60,930 bases of DNA, taken from NCBI GenBank assembly GCA_038148755.1, contig JAYQWA010000013.1:1-60930 (forward strand), written 5' to 3'. The notes under the pieces are model-generated. The model was not told the DNA's origin, made no database searches, and worked only from the letters and a program-made list of their open reading frames with translations. Shown here piece after piece: positions 34,611 through 43,100 of the stretch (position 1 is the first letter of the stretch; every line of letters begins with the position of its first letter). The position numbers were made by a program, and so were the translations under genes. This stretch comes from UBA5109 sp038148755 (GTDB taxonomy: Bacteria > Pseudomonadota > Gammaproteobacteria > Pseudomonadales > Pseudohongiellaceae).

Positions 34611-35453
34611 ATGCTGCCCTTTCATCCTATGGCACTATTACTTAAATATGAAGGTTATCCGCCTGCAGTGGTGGCAGCGACCCTGATTCATGGGCTGCTG
34701 ATTTATATTATTTTTTATAATCCTGTCATGAGAAATGATCTCGTCAACCTGGATGAGCCCGTCTACATAAATGCCACGACCGCTGAACAAAACCCGCAGC
34801 GTTTACGCCGCCTGCAAGAACTTGAATTACAGCGTGCGCGTGAAGCCGAAACACAAAGACAGCGCGAACGGGATGCCGCAGCTCAACGTGCGCGTGAAGA
34901 GGAAGCCAGGCAACAACAGGCACAGCGTGAAGCAGAAAGACTTGAACAGCAGCGCCGTGAAAGTGAAATAACCCAGCGTCGACAGGAAGAGGCTGCTGCA
35001 GAAGAACGGAGACAGCGTGAGCAGGCGCGTATAGAGCAAGAGCGACTGGAGCGGGAAAGACAGGCCCAGATAGCCAGGGAGCAGGAAGCTGCAAGACAGG
35101 CTGAACTGCAAAGACAACAGGCACTGGCAGCACAGCAGGCTGCGGCAGATGCTCGCGCAGTTGATACCTATGTTGCTATTATCAATAACACGATTGCGAG
35201 TAACTGGGATATTCCACCAAGTGCCAGAAACGGTATGACAGCCATGTTGGCAATCAGGTTGGTACCTACCGGCGAAGTCATTTCGGTGGAAGTTGTTCAA
35301 AGTAGTGGTAATGCTGCTTTTGACCGTTCTGTGGAACAGGCAGTCAGAAGAGCTGAACGTTTCCCGGAGCTGCGGGACATGTCGATCAGCTTGTTTGAAG
35401 CCAGTTTCAGAAATTTGACAATAACTTTCAGACCAGAGGATTTGTTACGTTGA
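34611..35453 (+). CDS. tolA: Tol-Pal system protein TolA
   Basis: A 280-aa protein bridging the inner membrane and Pal/TolB. It has one membrane helix (about 18-37; VVAATLIHGLLIYIIFYNPV), a long Arg/Glu/Gln/Ala-rich coiled coil (about residues 65-180, e.g. RAREAETQRQRERDAA), and a C-terminal TonB-like domain (about 185-280). The coiled coil is rich in Gln and Arg rather than the Lys/Ala repeats of E. coli. Its stop overlaps the TTG start of tolB (TTGA). Confidence 0.93.
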   Translation: MLPFHPMALLLKYEGYPPAVVAATLIHGLLIYIIFYNPVMRNDLVNLDEPVYINATTAEQNPQRLRRLQELELQRAREAETQRQRERDAAAQRAREEEARQQQAQREAERLEQQRRESEITQRRQEEAAAEERRQREQARIEQERLERERQAQIAREQEAARQAELQRQQALAAQQAAADARAVDTYVAIINNTIASNWDIPPSARNGMTAMLAIRLVPTGEVISVEVVQSSGNAAFDRSVEQAVRRAERFPELRDMSISLFEASFRNLTITFRPEDLLR

Positions 35454-36751
35454 TACTAAAAAAATACCGCATTTTGCTGTTGTGCTGCCTGTTTTTTCCG
35501 GCCGTGGTTCATGCCCAATTAAATATTGTTATTACCCAGGGGGTCGATAATCCTGTGCCGGTAGCAATCGTACCTTTTGAATGGGAAGGTTTTGGTGTGT
35601 TGAGTGACAACATTGATGAGGTGATTAGTAATAATCTGAGAAATACCGGGGAATTCGCACCGGTTGATCCTGCCAATATGCTGAGTCAGCCACATGAACA
35701 GGCAGAAGTTTATTTTCGTGACTGGCGCTTTTTGGGCTCGGATTATTTATTGGTCGGTAAAATTTCCAGAAATGAAAACAGTCAGTTGATTCAGGTGCAA
35801 TATGAGTTTTTTGATGTTTTACGTGAACAACGTTTGTTTGGAGAAGTGATTACGGGGAATGAATCACAGCTGCGGGATATCGGGCATAAAATCAGTGACC
35901 TGGTTTTTGAAGAAATCACCGGTGTGCGTGGTGCCTTTTCAACCAAGATACTCTATGTCACTGAAGATCGCGCGCGGCAATTTCCTTATCGACTGGAAAT
36001 GGCTGACAGCGATGGCGGTCGTCCTCGTATTCTTTGGGAAGGAGAAGAGCCGATTATGTCTCCGGCCTGGTCACCTGACGGCAGCCAGATAGCTTATGTC
36101 TCTTTCGAAACAGGACGGTCGCAGATTTTTATTCAAAATATCAGCACTGGCGTCAGAGAACAGTTAACTGATTTTACCGGAATCAACAGTTCACCGGTGT
36201 TTTCTCCTGATGGCAACAGACTGGCGATGGTTTCATCGAAAGATGGAAATCCTGATATTTATTTACTGGATTTACGCACCCGCGATATTCAGAGAATTAC
36301 CAACCATTTTGCTATAGATACTGAACCGAGTTGGACACCAGATGGTTCATCGCTGATATTTACTTCAGAAAGAAGTAATACGCCACAGATATATCAGGTT
36401 GATCTGGAAACCCGCTGGGAAGAGCGTCTGACTTTTGAGGGTAACTATAATGCCAGAGCCAGAATGCTGAGTGATGGCAACAACATGATCCTGGTTCATC
36501 GTTTCAATAATAATGATGATTTTCATATTTCAGTGCTGAATCTGGAACGCGGTACGATTCGAATTTTGACTGAAACAGCGTTGGATGAGTCCCCGAGTAT
36601 TGCGCCAAATGCCAGTATGGTGATTTATGCCTCAAAATCCGGTGATAGAGGTATTTTAAATGCAGTATCCATTGACGGCAGAGTGAAGTTCCAGATACCA
36701 TCCGCGCAAGGTAATGTAAGGGAACCAGCTTGGTCACCATTTCTGGATTAG
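35450..36751 (+). CDS. tolB: Tol-Pal system periplasmic protein TolB
   Basis: A 433-aa periplasmic beta-propeller with a signal peptide (LLLCCLFFPAVVHA). After an N-terminal alpha/beta domain, WD-like DPP4-type repeats are visible (AWSPDGSQIAYVSFETG, VFSPDGNRLAMVSSKDG, SWTPDGSSLIFTSER). It starts with TTG at 35450, which overlaps the tolA stop in TTGA, so translation is coupled. It binds Pal and the TolA C-terminus. Confidence 0.93.
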   Translation: MILKKYRILLLCCLFFPAVVHAQLNIVITQGVDNPVPVAIVPFEWEGFGVLSDNIDEVISNNLRNTGEFAPVDPANMLSQPHEQAEVYFRDWRFLGSDYLLVGKISRNENSQLIQVQYEFFDVLREQRLFGEVITGNESQLRDIGHKISDLVFEEITGVRGAFSTKILYVTEDRARQFPYRLEMADSDGGRPRILWEGEEPIMSPAWSPDGSQIAYVSFETGRSQIFIQNISTGVREQLTDFTGINSSPVFSPDGNRLAMVSSKDGNPDIYLLDLRTRDIQRITNHFAIDTEPSWTPDGSSLIFTSERSNTPQIYQVDLETRWEERLTFEGNYNARARMLSDGNNMILVHRFNNNDDFHISVLNLERGTIRILTETALDESPSIAPNASMVIYASKSGDRGILNAVSIDGRVKFQIPSAQGNVREPAWSPFLD

Positions 36752-36864
36752 CGACTTCTGGTGAGGTATCATTCGCCGTTGGCAGTGTGTTTAAAGCTTT
36801 CTGTACCAATACAAATTAAAAATGCGGGCTTGCTAGTAAGAAATTTAGAGGAGTAGACGAAGTT

Positions 36865-37416
36865 ATGCAAAATAACAAATTTTATAAATTAAGTATGGCT
36901 GCTGTATTTGCGCTTTTTTTAGCGGCGTGTCAATCATCTACCGATGATATGAGCTCCGGTGACATGGGCGACGACATGGGCAACAATAGTGGTTCCATGA
37001 GCGGTAGCAACAATACTGGTGGCGGTAATGCAAATGGCATGGGCGATAACGGTGGACTTTCTGCTGCCCAAATCCGCGAAAGAGATAATGCGCTGGCAAC
37101 TACCGTGTTCTATTTCGAATTTGACCGTTCTGATCTGAGTGCTGAAGCTCGTGAAGCTTTGGTTCATCACGCTAACCGTTTGATGGAAAATCCTTCCCTG
37201 CGTTATCGCCTGGAAGGCCATGCCGATGAGCGTGGTACGCGTGAATATAACCTTGCTCTGGGTGAGCGTCGTGCTCAGGCTGTTGAACGTTATTTGCAGG
37301 TGCAGGGAGTTTCTTCAAACCAGCTGGAAGTTATCAGCTATGGAGAAGAACAGCCTGTAGATCCTGGCACATCTGAAGCAGCTTACGCTCGTAACCGACG
37401 TGTTGAGTTGCACTAA
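36865..37416 (+). CDS. pal: Peptidoglycan-associated lipoprotein Pal
   Basis: A 183-aa outer-membrane lipoprotein. Lipobox FLAAC gives lipidation at Cys22, followed by a long Gly/Ser/Asn/Met-rich linker (about 25-70, e.g. MGDDMGNNSGSMSG). The C-terminal OmpA-like domain (FYFEFDRSDLS, LEGHADERGTREYNLALGERRA) binds peptidoglycan meso-diaminopimelate. AGAGGAG precedes the start. A strong terminator follows (37434-37461), separating it from cpoB. Confidence 0.94.
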   Translation: MQNNKFYKLSMAAVFALFLAACQSSTDDMSSGDMGDDMGNNSGSMSGSNNTGGGNANGMGDNGGLSAAQIRERDNALATTVFYFEFDRSDLSAEAREALVHHANRLMENPSLRYRLEGHADERGTREYNLALGERRAQAVERYLQVQGVSSNQLEVISYGEEQPVDPGTSEAAYARNRRVELH

Positions 37417-37433
37417 GCGCTATTGAGTTAATC

Positions 37434-37461
37434 AAGCCGGGTTCGCCCGGCTTAATTTTTT
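37434..37461 (+). terminator. Rho-independent terminator after pal
   Basis: AAGCCGGG-TTCG-CCCGGCTT is an 8-bp perfect stem with a stable UUCG tetraloop followed by AATTTTTT. It lies between pal and cpoB and would make cpoB expression lower than, or separate from, the tol genes. Confidence 0.9.
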
Positions 37462-37472
37462 GGGATGCCCAT

Positions 37473-38429
37473 ATGTCTAAATATGCTTCTCAACCAAAAA
37501 CATCGTTGCTAGTTGCAATCATGTTTTTTCTTGTTTCCGGTACTGCCTTTTCTCAAGTACAGGTTGTCGATGCCGGCGCCAATAATTCTGCGTCCTCTAA
37601 TCAATCTCCCAATACACAAACGTCCAGTCAGGCTGGTCCAGCGGGAAACGGTAATGAAATCGTCATTACACTTTATAACATGGTTGAAGCATTGCAGCGC
37701 GAAGTCCAGACTTTAAGAGGGCTGGTAGAAGAGCATAGCTATCAGATTCGCCGTATGGAAAATGAACAGCGAGATCGTTACCTTGATGTTGATAATCGCT
37801 TAAGCGAACTGAATCAGCGCTTGACTGCAGGAGTCAGCAATCCGACTTTCGGCAATCCAGCACCACAGGTGTTTGATTTACCAGAGTCAATTGAGCCCAG
37901 TGCTTTGGAATCAACTGCACAGGCAGCACTTAATCCGGCGTTGAGCAATACAGCAGGGACTGATGGTAATTTGTCAGTGCCAGTTAACGCTTCACAGACA
38001 ACGGTTGCATTAAATCAACGATTAGATATGGCTGAGCCCAGATCTGAAGAAGAGCTGTATCAGGAAGCCAGAAATCTGCTTTTGAATGATGGTGAGTTTG
38101 AAGCCTCTATTTCTGTGTTTCAGCAGATGATTGAAGATTACCCGCAGGGACGTTTAGCTCCGAATGCTTATTATTGGCAGGGTGAGGCTTTGATTTTGGT
38201 AGAACGATATTCCCAGGCGATTAATGTTTTTAATCAGGTTATAGATAACTTTCCGACACATGAAAAGGCACCTGATTCCATGTTGAAGTTAGGTATCGTA
38301 TACAGTTTGATGGAAAATGAGCGCCGTGCCCAACAGGTTTGGCGTGAACTGTTAGAAGACTTTGCCGACAGTGGCAGTGCTTCCTTGCGGTTGGCTGAAG
38401 TGTATTTGCGCGAAGGCTATAATCGTTGA
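37473..38429 (+). CDS. cpoB: Cell division coordinator CpoB (YbgF)
   Basis: A 318-aa periplasmic protein with a signal peptide, an N-terminal coiled coil (about 55-110, MVEALQREVQTLRGLVEEH) for trimerisation, a low-complexity linker and a C-terminal TPR domain (YQEARNLLLNDGEFEASISVF, YYWQGEALILVERYSQAI). It couples TolA action to septal peptidoglycan synthesis in homologues. It starts 11 bases after the terminator behind pal. Confidence 0.92.
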   Translation: MSKYASQPKTSLLVAIMFFLVSGTAFSQVQVVDAGANNSASSNQSPNTQTSSQAGPAGNGNEIVITLYNMVEALQREVQTLRGLVEEHSYQIRRMENEQRDRYLDVDNRLSELNQRLTAGVSNPTFGNPAPQVFDLPESIEPSALESTAQAALNPALSNTAGTDGNLSVPVNASQTTVALNQRLDMAEPRSEEELYQEARNLLLNDGEFEASISVFQQMIEDYPQGRLAPNAYYWQGEALILVERYSQAINVFNQVIDNFPTHEKAPDSMLKLGIVYSLMENERRAQQVWRELLEDFADSGSASLRLAEVYLREGYNR

Positions 38430-38466
38430 GTTTAGTGCTCACCAAAAATCCCTAAACTAATTTTTT
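38429..38466 (+). terminator. Possible terminator between cpoB and queE
   Basis: AGTTTAG (38429-38435) pairs with CTAAACT (38452-38458) around a 16-base loop, followed by AATTTTTT. The stem is A/T-rich and thus weaker than the one after pal. Confidence 0.45.
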
Positions 38467-38488
38467 CAAGAGCGGTTGCCGTCAGGTA

Positions 38489-39136
38489 ATGAGCATAGCG
38501 TTGCGTATCACAGAGATATTTTATTCCCTGCAAGGCGAAAGTAATACGACGGGTTATCCGACTGTGTTTATTCGACTGACAGGTTGTCCTTTGCGGTGCC
38601 AGTATTGTGATACGGCTTACGCTTTTACTGGTGGCGTTATTTATGATCTTGATCAGGTGTTAAAAGAAGTTGAATCGTATTCGGTATCCTATGTTACTGT
38701 CACCGGCGGTGAGCCATTAGCCCAAAATTCCTGCCTGCCTTTGTTGACTGCACTATGTGATAAAGGTTATGTGGTTTCTCTGGAAACATCAGGTGCCATT
38801 GATGTGCAGGCTGTAGATCCAAGAGTCATTAAAGTGATGGATTTAAAAACACCGGGCTCCGGTGAATTAAGCAAAAATCTTGAATCTAATATTGAAGCGT
38901 TGTCTTCACAGGATCAGGTTAAGTTTGTTATTTGTGACAGAATTGATTACGAGTGGGCCAGAGAGAAGGTGCAGGAATTTCGCTTGCAAGAAAAGGTAGC
39001 AGATGTCTTATTTTCGCCAAGCAATGAACAGATATCAGCAACAGAATTGGCTCAATGGATTCTGGCTGACCGCTTAAAAGTCAGGTTTCAGATTCAGTTA
39101 CATAAACACCTGTGGGGAAACAAGCCCGGGGTTTAG
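38489..39136 (+). CDS. queE: 7-carboxy-7-deazaguanine synthase QueE
   Basis: A 215-aa radical SAM enzyme of the queuosine route, converting carboxytetrahydropterin to 7-carboxy-7-deazaguanine. Cys33, 37 and 40 of GCPLRCQYC hold the iron-sulfur cluster, after the short N-terminal SLQGESNTTG. Length is normal. The next gene, queC, starts one base after its stop, a conserved pair supplying preQ0. Confidence 0.94.
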   Translation: MSIALRITEIFYSLQGESNTTGYPTVFIRLTGCPLRCQYCDTAYAFTGGVIYDLDQVLKEVESYSVSYVTVTGGEPLAQNSCLPLLTALCDKGYVVSLETSGAIDVQAVDPRVIKVMDLKTPGSGELSKNLESNIEALSSQDQVKFVICDRIDYEWAREKVQEFRLQEKVADVLFSPSNEQISATELAQWILADRLKVRFQIQLHKHLWGNKPGV

Positions 39137-39137
39137 T

Positions 39138-39833
39138 ATGGATTCGCTTAGTACGAAAAAAAGAAAAGCAGTTGTTTTAATATCCGGAGGACTGGATTCA
39201 GCAACCTGTCTGGCTATTGCTAAAGAACAGGGTTATGAGTGTTATGCGCTAAGTTTCGATTATGGCCAACGTCATCGAATTGAATTAGAGGCTGCCGCCA
39301 ACATCGCCAAAAGCATGCAGGTGCAGGAGCATAAAATCATTCCAATTGATATGTCAGGTATAGGTGGCTCAGCGCTGACAGATATGCAGATTGCAGTACC
39401 GGAAACAGAGACTCAAGGTATTCCGGTTACTTATGTGCCTGCCCGAAATACTATATTTTTATCTTATGCGCTCGGCTGGGCAGAAGTTTTAGTTGCTGAT
39501 GCCATTTATATTGGTGTTAATGCCTTGGATTATTCGGGTTATCCGGATTGTCGCCCAGAATTTATTGATGCCTTTAAGAAGATGGCTAATCTGGCAACCA
39601 AGGTAGGCGTTGAGGGACATATTATTGACGTAGAGACCCCCTTGATTGATTTAAGTAAGGCTGAGATTATCAAACGAGGGCTGGCTCTTGGCGTTGACTA
39701 CAGCAAAACAATTTCCTGCTATCAGGCAGGCCATGGTGGTGAGGCCTGTGGACGCTGTGACAGTTGTCGTCTACGCCTCAAAGGCTTCAGGGATGCGGGG
39801 GTTGAAGATCCTACATTATACCAGCCAGATTAA
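39138..39833 (+). CDS. queC: 7-cyano-7-deazaguanine synthase QueC
   Basis: A 231-aa ATP-dependent enzyme making preQ0 from the QueE product and ammonia. The pyrophosphatase loop SGGLDSATCLAIA is at the N-terminus, and the C-terminal zinc cysteines are in SCYQAGHGGEACGRCDSCRLR. Normal length. It starts one base after queE. The other route genes (queD, queF, tgt) are not in the window. Confidence 0.95.
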   Translation: MDSLSTKKRKAVVLISGGLDSATCLAIAKEQGYECYALSFDYGQRHRIELEAAANIAKSMQVQEHKIIPIDMSGIGGSALTDMQIAVPETETQGIPVTYVPARNTIFLSYALGWAEVLVADAIYIGVNALDYSGYPDCRPEFIDAFKKMANLATKVGVEGHIIDVETPLIDLSKAEIIKRGLALGVDYSKTISCYQAGHGGEACGRCDSCRLRLKGFRDAGVEDPTLYQPD

Positions 39834-39854
39834 GGCTTAAAGTCGCACAAAAAC

Positions 39855-39882
39855 TTGTATTTTTCGCTGAAAACAGTAGTAT
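39855..39882 (+). promoter_or_regulatory. Candidate promoter of tRNA-Lys
   Basis: TTGTAT (39855-39860) and TAGTAT (39877-39882), 16 bases apart, lie 17 bases ahead of the tRNA. Match to the sigma70 consensus is moderate. Confidence 0.35.
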
Positions 39883-39898
39883 GTTCGCCTTTCTATTT

Positions 39899-39974
39899 GG
39901 GTCGTTAGCTCAGTCGGTAGAGCAGTTGGCTTTTAACCAATTGGTCGTGCGTTCGAGTCGCACACGACCCACCA
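39899..39974 (+). tRNA. tRNA-Lys (anticodon TTT)
   Basis: A 76-base cloverleaf. Acceptor GGGTCGT pairs with ACGACCC, loop CTTTTAA in the anticodon arm gives anticodon TTT, and the T arm is TGCG-TTCGAGTC-type with TTCGAGT. Discriminator A and CCA are encoded. It sits in its usual place between queC and nadA. Confidence 0.96.
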
Positions 39975-39993
39975 TTTTCTTAAGTTGTTTTTC

Positions 39994-40023
39994 GGGGCTG
40001 TGAGCCTGGCTCAAGCCCCTTTT
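39994..40023 (+). terminator. Terminator after tRNA-Lys
   Basis: GGGGCT pairs with AGCCCC, enclosing TGAGCC/GGCTCA with one bulged G and a single-base loop, then TTTT. The stem is strong. Confidence 0.8.
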
Positions 40024-40104
40024 CCTCATTTTACTTTTACCTTTCCTTTTTTAGTCGCTATCATTTAAACAGAATATAAGCTTGCCAAGTGGTACTCAGT
40101 GCTC

Positions 40105-41175
40105 ATGAACAACATTGAACCCCATCAGTCAGATAATGAGCTGATCGCAGACAGAGTGTTTGTGCGGGAATATCTTGACCGAATTCCGGTAAATCCATCG
40201 CTTTCCGAGCAGGAAAACACTGATTACGAAAGTAAGATTATTGCTCTGTTAGCTGAAAAGAATGCAGCCTTGGTTGCGCATTATTACACCGATCCACTGT
40301 TGCAGGCTTTAGCAGACAAAATGCAGGGTTGCGTTGCTGATTCTTTGGAAATGGCCCGATTCGGCAGCCTTTCTCCTGCCACTACCTTGATGGTTTGTGG
40401 CGTCAAGTTTATGGGTGAAACAGCCAAGATTTTGAGCCCTGAAAAAAAGGTCTTAATGCCAACACTGGAAGCCACCTGTTCTCTGGATATCGGTTGTCCG
40501 ATTGATACTTTTTCCGCCTTTTGTGACCAGCATCCTGCGCATAAAGTGGTGGTATACGCGAATACCTCAGCTGAGGTAAAAGCGCGTGCGGATTGGGTAG
40601 TTACCTCGGCTATAGCCGTGGATGTTGTTGAGCATCTGCTTGATCAGGGTGAAAAAATTATCTGGGCACCGGATAAGCATCTTGGGCGTTATATACAAAA
40701 TAAGTTAGGAGCAGAGGGCGATGATATTCTGCTTTGGGATGGTGCCTGTATTGTGCATGAGGAGTTTAAGTTAAAGGCACTGCAGGATATGCAGCATCTT
40801 TATCCGGATGCTGCAGTTCTGGCTCATCCGGAATCGCCTCTGCAAATATTAAATATTGCAGATGTGGTAGGTTCGACATCACAAATTATTCATGCAGCCA
40901 TAAATCGCCCTGAACAAAAATTTATCGTGGCTACCGATAGCGGAATTTTTTATAAGCTACAACAAGCCGCGCCGGGAAAAGAATTTATTATGGCGCCCAC
41001 CTCTGGAGAAGGCGCAACTTGTCGTAGTTGTGCGCAATGCCCCTGGATGGGAATGAATACCCTGCAAAACCTCTATGAATCTCTTTTACAGGAAAGTAAT
41101 GAGATTAAAGTTGACCCGGAACTGGGTAAACAGGCCATGATTCCTCTACAGCGTATGCTGGATTTCAAAAAATAA
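40105..41175 (+). CDS. nadA: Quinolinate synthase NadA
   Basis: A 356-aa [4Fe-4S] enzyme that joins iminoaspartate and dihydroxyacetone phosphate to quinolinate in NAD biosynthesis. Cluster cysteines lie in DKMQGCVADS/MVCGVKFMG, LEATCSLDIGC and GATCRSCAQCPWMGMN. ATG 40105 is chosen; GTG at 40099 adds two residues. It follows the tRNA-Lys terminator and has its own unit. nadB and nadC are not in the window. Confidence 0.94.
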   Translation: MNNIEPHQSDNELIADRVFVREYLDRIPVNPSLSEQENTDYESKIIALLAEKNAALVAHYYTDPLLQALADKMQGCVADSLEMARFGSLSPATTLMVCGVKFMGETAKILSPEKKVLMPTLEATCSLDIGCPIDTFSAFCDQHPAHKVVVYANTSAEVKARADWVVTSAIAVDVVEHLLDQGEKIIWAPDKHLGRYIQNKLGAEGDDILLWDGACIVHEEFKLKALQDMQHLYPDAAVLAHPESPLQILNIADVVGSTSQIIHAAINRPEQKFIVATDSGIFYKLQQAAPGKEFIMAPTSGEGATCRSCAQCPWMGMNTLQNLYESLLQESNEIKVDPELGKQAMIPLQRMLDFKK

Positions 41176-41195
41176 GCAGTGGACAGAAAAGGACT

Positions 41196-41223
41196 ATTGA
41201 CTGAGATCCATTGACTGAGATTT
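41196..41223. repeat. 14-bp tandem duplication
   Basis: ATTGACTGAGATCC (41196-41209) is followed at once by ATTGACTGAGATTT (41210-41223), then a third start ATTGATAG. It lies in the short gap between the convergent ends of nadA and the M48 protease gene and touches the latter's stop codon. Confidence 0.8.
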
Positions 41224-42682
41224 ATTGATAGTAGCGATCAATAGTTGTCTGGATGTCGTCCAGGCGTTGCCGTATTCTCGCTGTTGTCAGCGCATCATTC
41301 CTTTCAAGCAGAGCCGAATTTAAATGATCTATGGCCCTGCCAAACTCGCCGATGCCATAAAAATACTCTGCGCGGGCCTGATGTACCCCGGAAATATTGC
41401 CGACAAGCCCTTGTAGTTCAGCGAGTTCGTACCAGATATTAATATCATTAGGCCTTTGCCTGCTCAGGTTACGATAGGCCTCTATTGCATCCTCATAGCG
41501 ACTGGCCGCATCAAGTGTCTCTGCATAGCTTAGCGTTAAGGGGTAATTATTCGGATTAATATCCAGGTTTTCTTCAAGGATGTTCAGGGCTTGCTCATAA
41601 TCACCGCCAGCTTTGGCAATTTCTGCCTCCAGCACGACATAGCTGATACGGTTCGGGTCTTTTGCCAGTAGTGATGCCAGGGATTCAGAGGCAGCTACAA
41701 ACGCGGCGGAACGAAGTTGTGCCAGTGCTATACCATAGACTGCCGCATCAGCTTCGGCACCATTTAATTGTGGCAGATCGAGTTCAAGGTTCTGGATAAA
41801 GCCGCGGTAATCATTTTCAAAATGTAGCAGGGCACGTTGCTTCATCAATAAAAACTCGACATTCTGGATATGTTCAACTGCCGGCAGGTTAAGTGCACGA
41901 TTGCGACTGTCTGCGACACGGTTTTCATCTAAAGGGTGTGATGATAGGAACTCAGGAATGCGTCTGGAAAAGCTGCGTATCTGCATCATGTTTTCAAACA
42001 TGCCAGGCATATCTTCAGGGTCAAAACCCGCATTAAAAAGTGTCCGCATGCCAACCCGGTCGGCTTCTTCTTCATTGGCACGGCTAAACTGCAAACGGTT
42101 TTCCATCATGGCAGCCTGGGAGGCGGCCATGGCAGCCTGTCCCGCTTCGCCTCCAGCTGCAGCCAGTATTAATAAACTGGCCAGTGTAGTCGCTATGGTG
42201 CTTATCCGGCTGGATTGTGCCTGGGCAACTCCGCGGGCATAGTGGCGCTGACTTAAATGCGCAAGTTCATGAGAAATAACAGAAGCAAACTGGCCTTCAT
42301 TATCTGCATATAAAAACAATCCGGCGTTTACCCCGACAATGCCGCCAGGGGCTGCAAAGGCATTTAGCTGGTCACTGTCAATCAGAAGGAATTCCAGCCG
42401 ATGATCGGTAAGTTCACTATTGGCAGCAAGGTGATAGCTTAAGCTGGCAATATACTCTTCAATTAGCGGGTCACTCAGTAAAGGCGTCTGAGCACGCATG
42501 GAACGTATTATTTCCCGACCGAATTCATATTCCTGCTGTGTCGTAATAGTGCCTGAAACAGCATCGCCTAATACCGGGAGATTATTTATCTGAGCAGAAG
42601 CAAACGGGCTTGCATAAAGACCGAGGCAGATACTGGAAGCCAGTATGCAGGGTTTGGCTATTTGTAAGATTCTCATGTTCAT
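41222..42682 (-). CDS. M48 family metalloprotease with TPR repeats, BepA-like
   Basis: A 486-aa exported protein (signal peptide CILASSICLGLYASPFASA). The zinc motif is HELAH in VISHELAHLSQRHYA, with the third ligand region EEEADRVG. The C-terminal half has several TPR repeats (ALNILEENLDINPN, AIEAYRNLSRQRPN). Such proteins (BepA/YfgC) degrade or fold outer-membrane proteins such as LptD in the periplasm. ATG 42682 is chosen; ATG 42676 is near-equal. The position next to nadA and a TusA-like gene matches Pseudomonas order. Confidence 0.9.
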   Translation of the reverse strand: MNMRILQIAKPCILASSICLGLYASPFASAQINNLPVLGDAVSGTITTQQEYEFGREIIRSMRAQTPLLSDPLIEEYIASLSYHLAANSELTDHRLEFLLIDSDQLNAFAAPGGIVGVNAGLFLYADNEGQFASVISHELAHLSQRHYARGVAQAQSSRISTIATTLASLLILAAAGGEAGQAAMAASQAAMMENRLQFSRANEEEADRVGMRTLFNAGFDPEDMPGMFENMMQIRSFSRRIPEFLSSHPLDENRVADSRNRALNLPAVEHIQNVEFLLMKQRALLHFENDYRGFIQNLELDLPQLNGAEADAAVYGIALAQLRSAAFVAASESLASLLAKDPNRISYVVLEAEIAKAGGDYEQALNILEENLDINPNNYPLTLSYAETLDAASRYEDAIEAYRNLSRQRPNDINIWYELAELQGLVGNISGVHQARAEYFYGIGEFGRAIDHLNSALLERNDALTTARIRQRLDDIQTTIDRYYQ

Positions 42683-42724
42683 CTGATAAGAGTCTATAAT
42701 AACAAACAGGCTCAATTATGAATC

Positions 42725-42746
42725 AAGCATGGATTAAGCATGGATT
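42725..42746. repeat. 11-bp tandem duplication
   Basis: AAGCATGGATT occurs twice back to back, followed by TAAGG. It lies in the divergent promoter region of the M48 protease and the TusA-like gene and shares the 11-base period with the arrays at 18596 and 45177. Confidence 0.75.
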
Positions 42747-42816
42747 TAAGGGTAGATAATACTACAAATCAATGTAATAGCTCGGTTTTTCATGAAGCAC
42801 TTGCTAGAATACCGGC

Positions 42817-43050
42817 ATGGATAATGTTGTTGATTTAGAGCTCGATCTGAGTGGTCTGTCCTGCCCACTACCGCTGTTAAAGACTAAACAGGCTCTTAAT
42901 AAGATGGCTAATGGACAAACGCTTAAAGTGCTGGCAACCGACCCAGGCTCAGAAAGAGACTTTCAGGTCTTCACTGAGCAAAGTGGTAATAAATTACTGG
43001 AAATGCAGCACTTGAATGGAAAATTTTGCTATCTGATAGAAAAAAATTAG
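42817..43050 (+). CDS. TusA/SirA family sulfur carrier-like protein
   Basis: A 77-aa protein with the family core LDLSGLSCPLPLLKTKQAL, where the CPxP Cys is the sulfur-carrying residue in TusA. The C-terminal half (GSERDFQVFTEQSGNKLLEM) fits the two-layer fold. Not the true TusA of tRNA thiolation by context alone, since it sits beside the protease and perM as in Pseudomonas. The following perM begins 50 bases later (43101), so they may be co-transcribed. Confidence 0.85.
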   Translation: MDNVVDLELDLSGLSCPLPLLKTKQALNKMANGQTLKVLATDPGSERDFQVFTEQSGNKLLEMQHLNGKFCYLIEKN

Positions 43051-43100
43051 GTTCAGTTCCCAGCCCTTAATAATTGTTATTAAAGAACCAGGAATTCTCA

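Noticed and set aside
38430..38488. PreQ1 riboswitch before queE
   Set aside because: The only structure is a hairpin with a T-run behind cpoB; no preQ1-class core could be matched.
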